DNA of 64,000 bases from Anodontia alba (GCA_964016985.1 OZ024825.1:1064501-1128500); one strand, 5' to 3'; positions 10,611-23,376 are shown, numbered from the stretch's first letter. Translations and numbers: made by a program. The notes: a model not told the origin generated them from the letters alone.

Positions 10611-10949
10611 AAATCTCATAAAGCTAGCTTAAGAAGCTTAAGCCCATCCATCCCCTTTTCCAGCCCCCACTCCCCACCGTCCCAAGGCGGCACTTTCGTT
10701 ATGGCACTTTTTGTTGAACGGCGTTTTACTATAAATGTTTTTCTTTTAACGATGATGTACTTTAAAGATATATTTAGTTGAGTTTAAATAACAGAGTTGT
10801 CATCTTTTTAACTATTTTCTGTGGCTGTTTTATTGTATGTTTCTGTCTTTCCCTTTGATGTTGAGAAAATGATTAGGACCTGATTGTATCAGTTTCTGAG
10901 TTCACTTACTTACTTTGTGCAAAAGGTTTAGCAGTCAGAAATTTTAATC
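10611..10949. other. No feature recognised
   Basis: Sequence downstream of the PLE terminus. Nothing recognised. Confidence 0.45.
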
Positions 10950-11290
10950 TGATTGTTGAAAACCCTTGCTAAACAAATAATGTGAGATATGTATATATTC
11001 CATACGAGGGCACTCGAGGAACATCACCATCTAGAAAAGGAAAATTGTCAATCGCAAAATCAGAACTCATCATGTTTGTTGTTAATCTTTGAAGACATTG
11101 TACGAATTGACAGAGAAATTCAAATCCAAAGAAAGGGACTTCGGTATCGAAAGAATTCTTTTTATTTAACCGAAGTTCAGTTGACTATATCTGATTGACC
11201 ATTTGTTTGAAATGAATAATTTCTTTCAATACTAAGTTAGACATAAAATTATCTAGTATTGGAATTGAAAGATTCATTAGTAGAAGCAGA
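10950..11290 (-). pseudogene. Diverged PLE RT fragment
   Basis: On the minus strand it aligns with the PLE region just after the YLDD motif, seen as the inverse of TCGGTATCG...TTC and CATCTAGAAAAGGAAAATTG. Heavily decayed. It stops near the (AG)n repeat. Confidence 0.6.
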
Positions 11291-11302
11291 AGCTTCATTT
11301 AC

Positions 11303-11305
<3 letters not shown>

Positions 11306-11361
<56 letters not shown>
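11306..11361. repeat. (AG)n microsatellite
   Basis: Perfect dinucleotide run of about 28 units. Confidence 0.98.
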
Positions 11362-11364
<3 letters not shown>

Positions 11365-11369
11365 GCTAT

Positions 11370-11790
11370 CTCTCTCGTATACTAAAATAGTACGTAAGGG
11401 CTTCAAAAAGTTTTGAAATAAGTTAAAATATATGTGCTGTGAATAAAGCACGTTTCTTATTTCAGGCCAAACAAACAAAGAGTGTCAGATAGAATAAAGA
11501 TCTATTCAAATAAGTGAAATAGCTTTTTTTCAGATTATGAGGTAAGGCAGTATTAAGAACGCAGCAAAAGCATGTGTGGACAAATTGGAGCTCGAAACAC
11601 CTTCGATTTTAAGAACCTCACATGAATTTGAATGACCTAAAAAGGTTATTTTCCTTTCATAAAATTACAAAATATTTTATTACGCGATTCATAACTTCAT
11701 AACTTCAGTGAGGCAGGGAGGTAATAACTTAGATTTAGACTTAACGACATAATATGCTTTGTATTTTAATGAAGCTTAGGTGATCAATAT
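11370..11790. other. No feature recognised
   Basis: AT-rich spacer before the satellite; no gene-like features. Confidence 0.45.
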
Positions 11791-11799
11791 ACAATGATG

Positions 11800-13215
11800 A
11801 TACTTGGTTGAAATATAGATCAAGACAAGATGACGTGTCCCATACAAGATTGACAACTCTGGCTTTCTTACTTTTTGATTTATCACCCTTTGTTATATAT
11901 TTGAAAAAGATTTCGTGTCCGCTCTGTAACTCGAATACCCTTTGGAATATTTCAATGGTACTTGGCAGAAATGTAGAACAGGACCAGACAACGTGTCGCG
12001 TATAAGAATGACAACTATGTCTTTCTTACTTTTGGCGTTATATCCCTTTGTTATATTTGACAGTGATAATCCATTGATTTCTTGTCCGCTCGGTAAGTCA
12101 AAGACCCTTTGAACTAGTTTATGATACTCGGTTGAAATGTAGAACAGGATCAGACGACGTGTCGCGTACAAGAATGACAACTCTGCTTTTCTTACTTTTG
12201 GCGTTATCTCATTTTGTTATGAATGACAGTGATAATCCATTGATTTCGTGTCCGCTCTTTAGGTCAAAGACCCTTTGGAGTACTTTTATGATACTTGGTA
12301 CAAATGTAGAACAGGATCAGACGACGTGTCGCGTACAAGGATGGCAACTCTACCTTTCTGACTTTTGGCGTTATCTCCTTTTGTTATATTTGACAGTGGT
12401 TATCCATTGATATTGTATCCGCTCTTTAAGTCAAAGACCCTTTGGAATATTTTCATGATCTTTGGTAGAAATGTAGAACAGGACCAAACGACGTGTCAAG
12501 ATTGACAACTCTGGCTCTCTTACTTTTGAAGTTATCGCCTTTTGTTTTGTTTAAAATAGATTTCTCGTCTGCTCTGTAACTGGAATACCCTTTGGAATAT
12601 TTTGATGTACTTGGCAGAAATGTAGAACAGGACAAGACGACGTGTCACGTACAAAAATGACAACTCTACCTTTCTTACTTTTGGCGTTATCTCCCGTTGT
12701 TATATTTGACAGTGATAATCTATTGATTTCAAGTCCGCTCCGTAAGTCATAGACCCTTTGGAATATTGTTATGATGCTTGGTAGAAGTGTAGAACAGGAC
12801 CAGACAACGTGTCGCGTGCAAGAATGTCAACTCTGCCTTTCTTACATTTGGCGCTATCTCCCTTTGTTATGTCTGACAGTGATTATCCATTGATTTCGTG
12901 CCCGCTCTGTAAGTCAAAGACCCTTTGGAATATTTTTATGATAATTGGTAGAAATGTAGAACAGGACCAGACAACATGTCGCGTACAAGAATTCTTACTT
13001 TTAGAGTTATCTTCCTTTGTTTTGTTTGAAATAGATTTCTCGTCTACTCTGTAACTGGAATACCCTTTAGAATATTTTGATGGTACCTTGTAGAACTATA
13101 GAATAGGACAAGACAACGTGTTCCTTGCAAGAATGAAGACTCTGCCTTCCTTACTTCTGCTGTTATCTGTCTTTGTTATATTTGACACGGATTATGCATT
13201 TTAGTGTTCGCTATG
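11800..13215. repeat. Satellite S1, about 160-bp units
   Basis: Eight to nine imperfect tandem units. The anchor GACAACT (and variants) recurs at 11852, 12010, 12176, 12343, 12504, 12659, 12836 and 13135 (GAAGACT); a unit near 12990 has lost it. Each unit also has TGTAGAACAGGAC, CGTGTCGCG and CGCTCTGTAAGTCAAAGACC. The short open frames within are products of the repeat. It shares GTGTCCGCTCTGTAA with S3 at 24.6-25.3 kb. Confidence 0.92.
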
Positions 13216-13220
13216 TGAAA

Positions 13221-14150
13221 TAGAAAGGAAGGCAAGGATCAGGAATCGATACCATTATCCCACACCTCCCATCAGGCACATCAAAGAGAAAGAAATACAA
13301 ACACGAAATAACTGGACCCTAATGGAAACATCACTAGCAGAAAGCCAAACGGACATTTACTTTCCCACAAAGTGACCAAATGGCTATCCAAAGCAAAAAG
13401 ATATCAGCGACACACACATTCAAAGACGAACTATAACAAAAATAAACCATGACAGAAGAACCGCCTTGGAACGGTCAGTGAAAAGTATTTCACTGTGGGG
13501 CTTAAATCGATTTTATGTGGCCACAATCCTCGCCCTTACTTCTGCCGCGGTTTAGAGACATAATTTGTTTAGTCCGCATGAAGGCTTCCTAACTCATCAG
13601 TACTACATTTCCGAGAACACAAAAAAATCTACAAATTACACAGATGAAAGAACGATGAGGATTCGACAGCATGAAACAACTGAAATGCTAGAGCAAAAAA
13701 AAACCAACAGTAAGACTCCGGTGGGCCCGACCAAAGATAGAGCATCAAGTACCAACCAACATTACCCAAAATTAAATTTCAAGTAAGCCTTTACGCTGGA
13801 ACCATCATAAAATCTGAGGCCTAACCCGCCGGCGTGCAAATAAAGAGGGAAGCAAAGTTATTAACCGTGATTAGGTTAACAACCATGCATGCAGTCTGTC
13901 ATATAACATTTATGTTGTACCCAATCTTTTTATATCGAAGAATGATTTTACGAAATGTGATACTGAAGTCATTGCAAGCATATATTTTTCTGAATTTATA
14001 TACTAAGTCACCATCACATTCGAGTTCCGATAGGCCTTGTTGCAGAGGAGATTTAAGTCCAACATTGAATTTAGAAACTAAATCTGAATGACGTATATAA
14101 AACTTAGAAAAGGCTTTACGTAGTTTATGATACCGATAACCTTGATTAAG
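13221..14150 (-). pseudogene. PLE-2 copy: RT C-terminal region and distinct 3' UTR
   Basis: On the minus strand the 5' part encodes LRKAFSKFYIRHSDLVSKF, then LSELECDGDLVYKF and RYKKIGYNINV. These are the same C-terminal blocks as PLE-1, but the 3' UTR differs (ending TTCCTGATCCTTGCCTTCC in element sense). Frameshifts follow INV. The copy is 5' truncated at 14150, where it joins the 3' end of a PLE-1 in the same orientation. Confidence 0.82.
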
Positions 14151-14606
14151 AAAAAAAAGATAAGAGAAAAGCCCACGGAATGCCACAATTACAAACCGCA
14201 GCCCTTCCCAGACCCCAACAGGAAGAGGAAACCGACAAACCTAAACAAGCACAAACCGAACAAACATACGAAAAGCACTAAGATTAGCTCTCTCTTCCCC
14301 AAGCGAGGTAATCGCAATACTAAAAGGACTGAAAAACACAAGAACAAAATGACACACGGAAAGACATACAACAAATCGCCTCGTAGAATAAACCACAAAG
14401 CAACAAAGAGTAAGACTAACACCGGGATCACCGCCTTAGAACGGTCAGTACAGCAAACCACCGGGGAGGGGGGGGGGGGGGGAAGGAGGGGGGGGGAGGT
14501 TAAAGCACTTTTACAGCTAGCTAACTTCACCCTGGGTCCCAATGCTACTCTTAATACAGAAATACATAAATATTCGGTTCGCATAAAGGCTCCCAACTCA
14601 GTCAAG
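14151..14606 (-). mobile_element. PLE-1 3' UTR joined head-to-tail to PLE-2
   Basis: A PLE-1 3' UTR on the minus strand, from its TATGCGAACCGAA region to its terminus at 14151. It contains a G-rich slippage tract at 14466-14500. Its terminus runs straight into the truncated PLE-2 coding region, so both are in one orientation without intervening DNA. The ~130-codon open frame typical of PLE-1 3' UTRs is open here. Confidence 0.88.
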
Positions 14607-14619
14607 TTTAGTAGTTAGC

Positions 14620-15950
14620 AATTCATTACGAGTGTTGAAGTCAGTTACATGACTAGACACTAGCAAATCGAAGTCACGCTATTTTGGACCCTTTCAGCAC
14701 TATATGCCAGCACAGATATCAAAAAGACATCTGCAGACAATACCACTGTCTCCTGAGTGATCCATATCCCCGTACATGTGTAGGAAAACGAACCGTGGCG
14801 AGTTTCATTACGTCAACAAGCCTTTGTGAAACTGTTTGTATGTGATAATTTATGGCCTTCATACGCTATAGAAATTCACATAATGAGACATATGTGTTAA
14901 TCAGCTTCACTCAAATGCATTTGTGCAATGCAAAACGCTGATCGAAAGCACAACTGAATTTCAGTTTTAGAACATAAATGCCCAGATCTCAAAATATCAC
15001 CTAATATTGTATAACCCCGGACTCCACGGTTATCAATATATATTATAGGGGATCATATGGACATTATAACTTATTAACATAACATTAAAATTTACTCGTT
15101 TACATACTGTCTAGCATGACGATTACAAGCTGACCATGTGTATCAACTGGATATATGAACATAAGTCAGATGTAATATGATCCCTGCATGACATGAATTA
15201 AAACAACTAAGTGACTAGCGGAGAAATAAATTCACTTTCTAATCTGTATTGAATATGCTGTTCTTGCATGGTAAGAAACCTAATTATTTCAATCCAGCAA
15301 ATAAACATTATACAAGTTTATCATGTTTCAACAGTGCTTATTTATTTGCAAGTACGTTTTGCTATTCAGCTACTTCCTTATTGCGCAATTTTTCATCTTG
15401 AAAAGCATTCACCAAAAGAAGACAAACAACAGGATAACTAGATTTACGCCGCGGCAATGAAAGAAAAAAAGTTATTCTTTTTTAAACTTTGGAAATTGCT
15501 CTTGAAATTGAATCTAATCGGATTCTCTTCAATAGCATTTCTCATTTTGCTTTGTCAAGTGCTTCTTCATTCTACTTTCAGCCGGAGAATCCAATATCTT
15601 CGAGTTAATGCCTCTTTATTGATCGTTGGTTATTGTCAGTTATTTCATAACATCTGTCTGTGACCTCTATCAGATTAAGACAAATTACAACGAATTTTAT
15701 GCATTACTGTTATCATTTTGCTAACCCTATCTAATGCGAAATATTGATTATTAGCTCATGTGCCTGTACATAGCCTGAATCGGTTTATCGCAATCTTAAG
15801 TTCGAAACAAAACAAGATTCTAGTACTTAATGCAGTTCAAAACAAGACAAAAAAAAAGTCCCCCAAGGTTATACATGCAAACAGTAAATGAATCTGGACA
15901 TTCGTGCAGTCCGATCAGGCCCTGGTCGGTATAACGATTTATTCTACAGT
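14620..15950. other. No feature recognised
   Basis: About 1.3 kb of AT-rich sequence. A 68-codon frame (15457-15663) is lysine/leucine-rich with no recognisable motif and I do not call it. Confidence 0.45.
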
Positions 15951-16325
15951 ATGCATACACTGATCTTGTAAGCTCGGCGGGGGTGGGGGTGGGGGGGTAA
16001 CTTCCTATATATGGCATAGTACGGATGTGCGTGCCGAATAGCCCCCTTTTTCAGCGTTGCAAGGTATATGATTGGCCCCCTTTTTTCAACAAAAAGTATA
16101 TGAATGGCCATATTTTTCTGGATTCCTTTGTGAAAAAGAAATATACAGCAAAGAGGGCAGCAGCTAAAGGTGACCAGAATGCTAACAGCGGAACTAGAAA
16201 AGTTAGGCTCAAACAAGACAGAAAGCAAAGTGTGTAACCGTATAGTGAGTGACAGTAATGCTAGAAGTATATTCCACCACCATGGGCGTGGCCGGGCGGA
16301 CATATTGTTTTTTGTGTGGATCCTA

Positions 16326-16380
16326 TAGGCGTCGGCATCCTTGTCGGCGTCGGCGCCCTTGTCGGCGTCGGCGTAGCCTC
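16326..16380. repeat. Short GC-rich minisatellite
   Basis: GTCGGCGTCGGCG-type units repeat three times (CTTGTCGGCGTCGGCG). Read on the minus strand it gives Asp-Ala-Asp-Lys repeats, which I take as a by-product. Confidence 0.8.
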
Positions 16381-16429
16381 TTGTCTGCACTCTTACTCCT
16401 TAATGAGTGGATGGATTTTATCCAAACTT

Positions 16430-17515
16430 ACATAAATTTATCATTGGATTAGGGATAAATGCTGATTATTTTTTGGTTGCCTTGACCCCATTTTCAAGGT
16501 CACATGAGGGCTTAGATTGTTGGAAAATGACTGGAAAATGGCTTGTCTGCATCCTGTCTCCAGAATGAATAAATGGATTTTAAACAAATTTGCACATCGG
16601 TATTGATGCTACATATAGAAGAACTGACTAGAATTTAGTAACCTTGACCTCATTTTCAAGTTCACACGAGGGCTTAAATTGCTGGAAAATGGCTTGTCTG
16701 CATCCTATATCCTGAATGAATGAATGGATTTTGACCAAACTTGTACGTCTATATTGCTGAGACATGGAAAAGAACTGATTAGATTTTGGTGACCTTGACT
16801 CTATTTTCAAGGTCACACTAAGGCTTAGATTGTTGGAAACTGGCTTGTCTGCGCCCTGTCTCCTGAAGTATAAGTAGATTAAAACCAAACTTACATAGCT
16901 ATATTGTTGGACATGCAAAAGAACTGATTAAATTTTAGTGACCTTGACTCCATTTTCAAGGTCTTAGGAGGGATTAGATTGTTGGAAAATGGCTTGTCTG
17001 CACCCTATCTCCTGCAGAAATAGATGTATTTTGACCAAACTTGTACATCTGTATTGTTGTGGCACGGAAAGAAATTGATTAGATTTTGGTGACCTTGACT
17101 TTTTCTTAAGGTCACACAAGGGCTTAGACTTTCGGAAAATGACTTGTCTGCACCCTATCTCATGATTGAATGGATTTATTTTGACCAAACTTGCACAGCT
17201 GTATTGTTGTGACATGGAAAAGGACTAATTAGATTTTGGTGACCTTGGTCTCATTTTCAAGGTCACAGGAGGTTCAAAAGTTTGGGAAATGGCTTTTATG
17301 CACCCTATCTCCTGAATAAATGGATGGAATTTGACCAAATTGCACAGCTATATTGTTGAGACAGGGACAAGAACTGATTAGATTTTGGTGACCTTCAGCC
17401 CATTTTCAAGGTTGAGGAAGGTCTTAGATTTTGAAAATGGCTTGTCTGCACCTAACTCAGAAAGGAATAGATTAATTTTGATCAAACTTACACATCTTTA
17501 GGGTATGTCACAGAT
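16430..17515. repeat. Satellite S2, about 150-bp units
   Basis: Seven imperfect tandem units with the anchor CTTGACC/CTTGACT at 16481, 16643, 16794, 16943, 17094, 17244 and 17393. Each unit carries ATTTTCAAGGTCACA, GGCTTGTCTGCACCCT and TTTGACCAAACTTG. The period is close to 50 codons, so open frames run through adjacent units on the minus strand, but unit lengths of 149, 151 and 162 break the frame. Confidence 0.92.
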
Positions 17516-17610
17516 ATTTTTATTTCCTCTTAAAAGAAGCATTTAATGAAAGGCCAAAGCCCCCAAAATACTAAAAATATTACTGTACCCTCTCACCCTC
17601 CCCTCTTCGA

Positions 17611-17611
<1 letters not shown>

Positions 17612-17657
<46 letters not shown>
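17612..17657. repeat. (AC)n microsatellite
   Basis: Perfect AC dinucleotide run of 23 units. Confidence 0.97.
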
Positions 17658-17659
<2 letters not shown>

Positions 17660-17737
17660 TATTATAGATACAACCTATTTTAACAATATTTCTGTTCAAA
17701 CTGGAGGAAGGACATACGTTTTCCTCTGAAAAAAAAG

Positions 17738-18025
17738 GTAAGAGAAAAATCCTGGGAGTGCCACAATCACAAACCGCAGCCCTTCCCAGACCCCAAGGGG
17801 GAGAGAAAACCGACAAATCTAAACAAGCACAAACCGAACAAACGTACGAAAAGCATTAAGATTAGCTCTCTCTTCCCCAAGCGAGGTAATCGCAATACTA
17901 AAAGGACTGAAAAACACAAGAACAAAATGACACACGGAAAGACATACAACAAATCACCTCGTAGAATAAACCACAAAGCAACAATGAGTAACAAAAGACG
18001 AGTACTCATGGCTAATTCTAAGGTA
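17738..18025 (-). mobile_element. PLE-1 3' end with internal deletion
   Basis: Starts at the terminus (GGTAAGAGAAAAATCCTGGG) and follows the 3' UTR to CACAAAGCAACAATGAG. It then skips about 180-200 bp to the upstream UTR part (AAAGACGAGTACTCATGGCT). Confidence 0.85.
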
Positions 18026-18039
18026 TAATGTGTCAACAA

Positions 18040-18889
18040 AGGTTTTGAAATTATGGACATGAAGAAACGCGCGGCGATTCCACTCAGTATGCATGTTTAA
18101 AACTTACGTAAGTACAATACAGGGTCCTATACGAATATTGTTTTTATTTAAAAAAAAACAACAACAAAAAAACATAAGCACGAACGCTTGAAAGATATCT
18201 GGTAAAATTTAAAATGTATCATTCAAAATGGTATCATAAAATTTGCAATCAAACGTTTTCGTACAGGTTTATTGTGGCGGCCATATTGGATGAAAAATCG
18301 AACATTTTTGGTGTTAATTTCTGTTTATCTTCTAGTATAGGCTATAAGAAACGAGAGAAGGTTTATTTTAAACAAGGTTTGCACGCGAAATTTAAAAAAA
18401 TTATGTCAGACAGGAAAATGGGGTACTCTCCATTAAATGCGTAAAACAACCGGGGTGTCACTAATGACGCCATGTTTGCATAATCGCATGAGAAAATAAA
18501 CATTCTGCTTTCTGTTTTGAGCATCTTTTTCTTTCTTTTTTATGATTTAACCTGAATACAAAAGGTTTTATATACTTAGAAATTGTTAAGTATCAACTGG
18601 GCCTCCATAGAAACATGCGAGTTCTCTCGAAATGCAAATTATGCATATCTGCTATACAGTTTGTTTTATATACAGGCATGCCCAGGATTTATTCCTATAT
18701 CAAAATAAATCGTATATCTTTCCGATGCTAAGGTTAGCAAAAATTGAGTACTAGAAACCTTACTACCAATGACCGACAAGGTTGTGGGACTAAAGTAAAA
18801 GTGTAAAAATAAAGTTAAGTAAATCATGATATCGATTTTAAGTTCAGCAGTCAGGACAATTAGGAGTGTTAAAGAATTTACTTTGAAAA
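18040..18889. other. No feature recognised
   Basis: A 76-codon frame at 18214-18444 and others have no recognisable motif. No repeats shared with the rest of the window. Confidence 0.45.
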
Positions 18890-19345
18890 GATACATTTGC
18901 AAAACGAACAAGCTGAGGTATGTAAACTTATGTGGAAGATCGAGGACTATCACCATTTAAGAAGGAAACTCAACAGTGCCAAAAGCAAAATCATCACATT
19001 TGCTAAGAGTTTAAAGAAATTAAGAAATTATACCATTTGTTATCGATAAATTAAATAAAAATTACCTCGGTATCGGTATCAGAACGATTAGCTATTAAGT
19101 AAATTACTTGACTGAAGTTCAGTGGGATGGAACTGATCAACCGTTTGTTCATAAAAGACATTATCAATATTAAGCAAGTCATCTTGGTATCTAAAAGTAG
19201 AATTGAAAACTTAAATAATGTCAGCTGGATGTTTGCAATGTCTCTGTCTTAATACAATACAAACAAATACGTAACAAGGGAAGCAGAATTAGTCGCATCG
19301 GAATGCCCATCATGTCTATAAAGTTTAGTGACAAACCCAATAAAT
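18890..19345 (-). pseudogene. Decayed PLE RT core fragment
   Basis: On the minus strand, bases around 19290-19320 encode MGIPM, the RT motif found as GIPMGTNCAP in better copies. Downstream the order of segments matches the PLE through the YLDD area and the DDFDF block. Many indels. It ends a few bases before the MITE-A copy at 19351. Confidence 0.65.
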
Positions 19346-19350
19346 GAATT

Positions 19351-19629
19351 CATTACGAAAACATGCCTGTTCAAATACATAGAAAATTTTACCTCCAAAA
19401 ACTTAAAATTTTCAGATAAAAAAATCTGATATTTTTCATATTTCTGCTCAAAACATAGATTGTGGGTACTCGTTAGAACCGCCTCGGCGAGGCGGTTCTA
19501 ACGAGTACCCACAATCTATGCTTTTGAGCAGAAATAAGAAAAATAATGTATACCCCTGCAGACCCCAGTTTTACTATATAAAAGTGGGGTTTAAGGGGGT
19601 CAAAAATATATGAGTATGTTTTCGTGATG
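19351..19629 (-). mobile_element. MITE-A copy a
   Basis: Type example in minus orientation. Outer ends CATTACGAAAACATGCC and the inverse of CATCACGAAAACATAC. There is a nearly perfect central hairpin of about 90 bp around CCGCCTCGGCGAGGCGG, and a smaller hairpin from the AACCCC/GGGGTT arms. Flanks (GAATT / TGAAA) show no target duplication. Confidence 0.93.
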
Positions 19630-19936
19630 TGAAAACAGAGGAGCAAAGGCTCTCACAGACGTTTTGACATTTTGACATGAGCATAAGTTATAATCTTGTG
19701 CTCCTCAGAAGTGAAAAACAACATGTGAAAGAAAGCATACCAAGCTCCATCTGAAACGGGATCTACTCGTGGAGTGGAGGGACGTGGGGGTGGGGGTGGG
19801 GGGTGCAAATTATTTTCTTTTCGAGTAGACCTTATTTTTCAGAAGAGGCAAAATCAATTTTGACTTGACCGCATTGCATTCCTTAAAAGTTAATCTATTC
19901 CCTTTAGAAATCCCTATCTGAATTCTTTGCCAATAA

Positions 19937-20215
19937 AAGTCAAAAAGGATTGTCTATGAAAACAAAGAACACAAAAAATCACGAAAATCGGAGACTCGGT
20001 TTGATTGAATCTCTTAATATGCAACACTGTAGTTTGCGAGGCTGCATACGCACCCCCCCCCCCCCCCCCCCCGCGCCCCCCCCGGCACCCGGCACCGGCT
20101 TAAGCGGTATTCGATTTTCAAAATAACCAGGATGAGCTCAATAATCCCAAACGAAATGAAATATAACCTGCACTATGATGATGTACGGGGAGAATTTTTA
20201 CGGTCGCCACACGGC
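19937..20215 (+). repeat. Family C repeat with poly-C tract
   Basis: Same block order as 8949-9200. The variable middle holds an uninterrupted C run at 20053-20072 followed by GC-rich sequence, replacing the short spacer found in the copy at 39303. Confidence 0.85.
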
Positions 20216-20734
20216 TCAACACCAACTACAAGTTTTCAAAACATAAGTTATTGTTGACATTTGTTTTCTGTATATTTTGTCTATATCAAGCTTGGTAGTG
20301 TAATTACGGTCTGAAATGTTATGGCGCTATAACATAATTCCAGTGCTTTTCATAATGCCCTAAGTTTTATGTGTGAATCGAATAATTAAACTTTATTGAT
20401 TTCAACTGCAATCCGTTCAGAACAATTTGGCACTCATCGAATAAAATTTATCGAATTGCAAAAACTATAGCCACGTCAAAGCATATCTAGGGATCTAACT
20501 GAACTGGACACGCAAACACAATGTTGCATTTAGTCAGAAAACAAGGAATCTGAGAGCATTAAATATCAGTTTAGCTTCATTTGCATTTGCAATTTAAAAC
20601 CAAATATGAATCCAAATTAGTTACAATATTTATGCCCTTCCCTGTTCAGATGAAGACAACATTATCTTTTGTGTTATCATTTAAGGGAAATTTATACACA
20701 TTTAGGGTACAGGGGAGGCGAGGGAGCAACCGCG

Positions 20735-20850
20735 AAATCGTTTTCTTCCATTTTGTGAAAGGGTCTACTGTAAGGGAATCTCCTCTAAAAAGAACGAAAT
20801 TGTTCACAATTCGAGAAAAGTGTTTCCTTAGAGAGTAGACCCCTTTTTTT
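20735..20850. repeat. Family N hairpin repeat
   Basis: Inverted arms GAAAGGGTCTACTGTAAGG and AGAGAGTAGACCCCTTTT enclose a TTCTC/GAGAA-rich core. Related hairpins occur at 44014-44100 and 61140-61205. Confidence 0.6.
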
Positions 20851-20887
20851 CGTCAGACGCTTGATGTGCAGAAAGGCATACAGGAAG

Positions 20888-21123
20888 CATCACAAAAACA
20901 TGCCCATAAAATTTTGACCCCCTTAATCCCCACTTTTATATATTAAAACTTTGGTTTACAGTGGTATACATTATGTTTCTTATTTCTGCTCAAAAACATA
21001 GATTGTGGGTACTCGTTAGAACCACCTGGCCGAGGCGGTTCTAACTACCCACAATCTATGTTTTGAGCAGAAATAAAAAAAAAATATTAGAATTTTTTAT
21101 CTGAAAATTTTATTTATTTTATT

Positions 21124-21162
<39 letters not shown>

Positions 21163-21220
21163 TTTTTTTTTTTGTGTGGTAAAATTGTCAGTATATTTGT
21201 ATAGGCATGTTTTCGTAATG
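20888..21220 (+). mobile_element. MITE-A copy b with internal (ATTT)n
   Basis: Ends CATCACAAAAACATGCC and ...GTTTTCGTAATG. The distal side arm has expanded into an (ATTT)n tract at 21110-21172. The central hairpin has a 5-bp deletion in its right arm. Confidence 0.92.
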
Positions 21221-21464
21221 GGCACAAAAATGTTTCCCTTGCGAAATATTTCCGAAGTGTATCCAGCTTTCTTAATATGTTATGCTTTCTGTAGGCTTCT
21301 TTAAAATTAGGCATAGCATAACTTTGTTTAACAATTACATTATTAATAATAAAAAAGGTTGCTTTAATACGTCTTTGTAATGTAACTTTCATGAAAATTG
21401 ATCGACTAGTTTTTGCGCAACATAGAGCTGAAATAATATAATGTTATTTAATTGATGTTTTCAT

Positions 21465-21602
21465 ATTGGCCCTGTTACAGGTCCAAGGGCCGTCGTATTG
21501 GTCTGAGGTTGCTGTATTGGCCCGAAGCGGAGCTGAGGGCCAATACAACTATCCGAAGGCCAATGCGACTTCCCGAGGACATGTAACAGGGCCAATGTGC
21601 AA
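21465..21602. repeat. Imperfect palindrome of ATTGGCCC blocks
   Basis: Arms of about 64 bp begin ATTGGCCCTGTTACAGGTCC and end ACATGTAACAGGGCCAAT, with further paired GTATTGGCCC and GGGCCAATAC blocks inside. It resembles a foldback element. A possible remnant, ATATTGGCCC, follows at 21812. Confidence 0.75.
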
Positions 21603-21699
21603 ACATCCATTTCATGATATTTTTATAAATCATTTTACTTTCAGTCAATTAATCAAGAAAACTGAAAGTTACCCAATAGGTCGAGAGGGTAACAAGTAA

Positions 21700-22600
21700 T
21701 ATGATAAATTCAGTTTAATCGTTTCCTAACAATTAATCTCGTCCAGGTAAGAACTGAAATTAGCATGATATATTGTGTGCAGATTTCATCTCATTGACTG
21801 GTTAATACCGCAACATATTGGCCCAGATAATACCGTAAAATATTGGTCCGCCAGAACCCCTCGGTTTTTTATCCCCCAATTCCTTGTAACTATCAGTATT
21901 AGCACTCGTATAAATCCCGGGCTACAAGCGTATAGAAATCATGCCAAACATTGCATCAATTGGTATGATGCAGGCTGTTTGGCACATATTAGAACAATAA
22001 CTACTTAGCTGATTAGTATTGCAGGATAAGCAACACGTATCACTTTGACGTATTTTGTGGCGTAACTGTTCTGATGGGTTGGAATCATCAATAAAAATTT
22101 GTTGAAAGATCAACGATTTCTTATGTTATTCTTATACAATATGTAAACTACTGTTTTTCTTAAATGTTTTGTAGAATTTGTATGCACATTGGCAATAGTT
22201 CGTAGTTTGTTTGATTTCCAGACTATTATATATTCCTACGAGCCGAAACCTCAACTCTGCTTGCCCAACGATATCTGTTGTATACTAGAAATCTACAGTT
22301 TCTATATTTGGAAACTGTAGAAAAAAAGTTTGTATTACCAGAGCAAAAAGTGTATTTTTGACACCATGTGTTAAAAAAAAGCATACTTTGTTTGTTTCTT
22401 ATACCGTATTTCTACAAGCAACAAAACAATCTCCGTAGAATTTGGTGACGTCGTCGTTTTACGCCATTCGGAAATATGCCTTGCTACATTAAATATTCGT
22501 TATTTCCAACATGCGTTTTTATTGGTTGTTTAAATTTCTCAAATTAGCATACGGGGACTATTGTTTTGAATTTTCAATATTATGAGATAACTTAATACAG
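21700..22600. other. No gene recognised
   Basis: AT-rich. A small hairpin (CTACAGTTTC...GAAACTGTAG, 22291-22320) and a degenerate ATTGGCCC segment are the only structures seen. Confidence 0.45.
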
Positions 22601-22657
22601 AGATATTAGCGAACTCAGCATTCGCGCAGCCTGATCAGAGTCTTCTTAGTGCACATG

Positions 22658-22698
<41 letters not shown>
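22658..22698. repeat. Poly(A) run
   Basis: 41 A residues, following a short segment with family G/H-like CCTGATCAGAGTCTTC. Confidence 0.97.
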
Positions 22699-22700
<2 letters not shown>

Positions 22701-23326
22701 GCATCATTGGCTAAAAGAAATGCAAGAATGCCAAGACTAAACTCTGTCTTCATTGGGTACACATGTATTTTTGTGTCAACAAAAGGGCACGAAGATTCAT
22801 ATTCATAACCACTGGCCATTTGGAAGGAAACGTTTTTCACGACCACACTGATTGTGAAAGAACATACTCTGATCCTTAAGTTGATAGACTGTCGGTATAT
22901 CTGATACATGACGACTTATTTCTTAAGGACAAGTTAAAATTTTATTTGTTGAGAGCAAGGGTCTGAAAATTGGTATAAAATTGGTTGGTCTATATTCAAT
23001 TGATTTAGAAACAATCAGAACATAAGACAGACGAAAGCCACCGTAAGCAACACTGGCTACGCCACTTCGCGCTGAATAAGCGAACATTTGATTAGGCCTG
23101 ACTGGCTGAAACTACTATACTTGACACTTCAGCGTTGTTAGTTTTGTGAGTGTTTTCATTGGTCTTAAGGGTCATTCCTTTTATAATATATTTATCTTCA
23201 ATACAGCTGGTGTTGAAGACGTGTAGCGGCTGTAACAAGTCTCCTAGTACTTCACTATAGTGTAGTTTATATTTTCTTGTCCTTTCTGATTTTCGAGCGC
23301 ATTCTTGAGATATTTAAAAAATATAT

Positions 23327-23376
23327 GGGGCTCACCGATGAGGGCTTATTGGCCGAAACTAGCCAGACTCGGCCAG
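23327..23376 (+). ncRNA. Hammerhead-like motif, unit 1
   Basis: Sequence order: GGGGCTCA, CCGATGA, stem II GGGC/GGCC with loop TTATT, GAAA, CTAGCCAGAC, then TCGGCC. Stem I can form between GGCUCA and UCGGCC with one mismatch. Compared with the hammerhead core CUGAUGA...GAAA, position 4 is C instead of U, and the base pairing with A15.1 (AGAC rather than AGTC) is lost. Probably a decayed ribozyme; activity unproven. Confidence 0.45.

Noticed and set aside
11808..13054. Several 60-95-codon frames on both strands
   Set aside because: All lie within satellite S1 and follow its periodicity.
14127..14618. 163-codon lysine-rich plus-strand frame
   Set aside because: It is antisense to a PLE-1 3' UTR; related basic frames recur wherever that UTR lies reversed.
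16628..17215. Minus-strand frames of 96 and 83 codons with a 50-residue period
   Set aside because: They are produced by satellite S2, whose ~150-bp unit happens to lack stops in that frame; other units break it.
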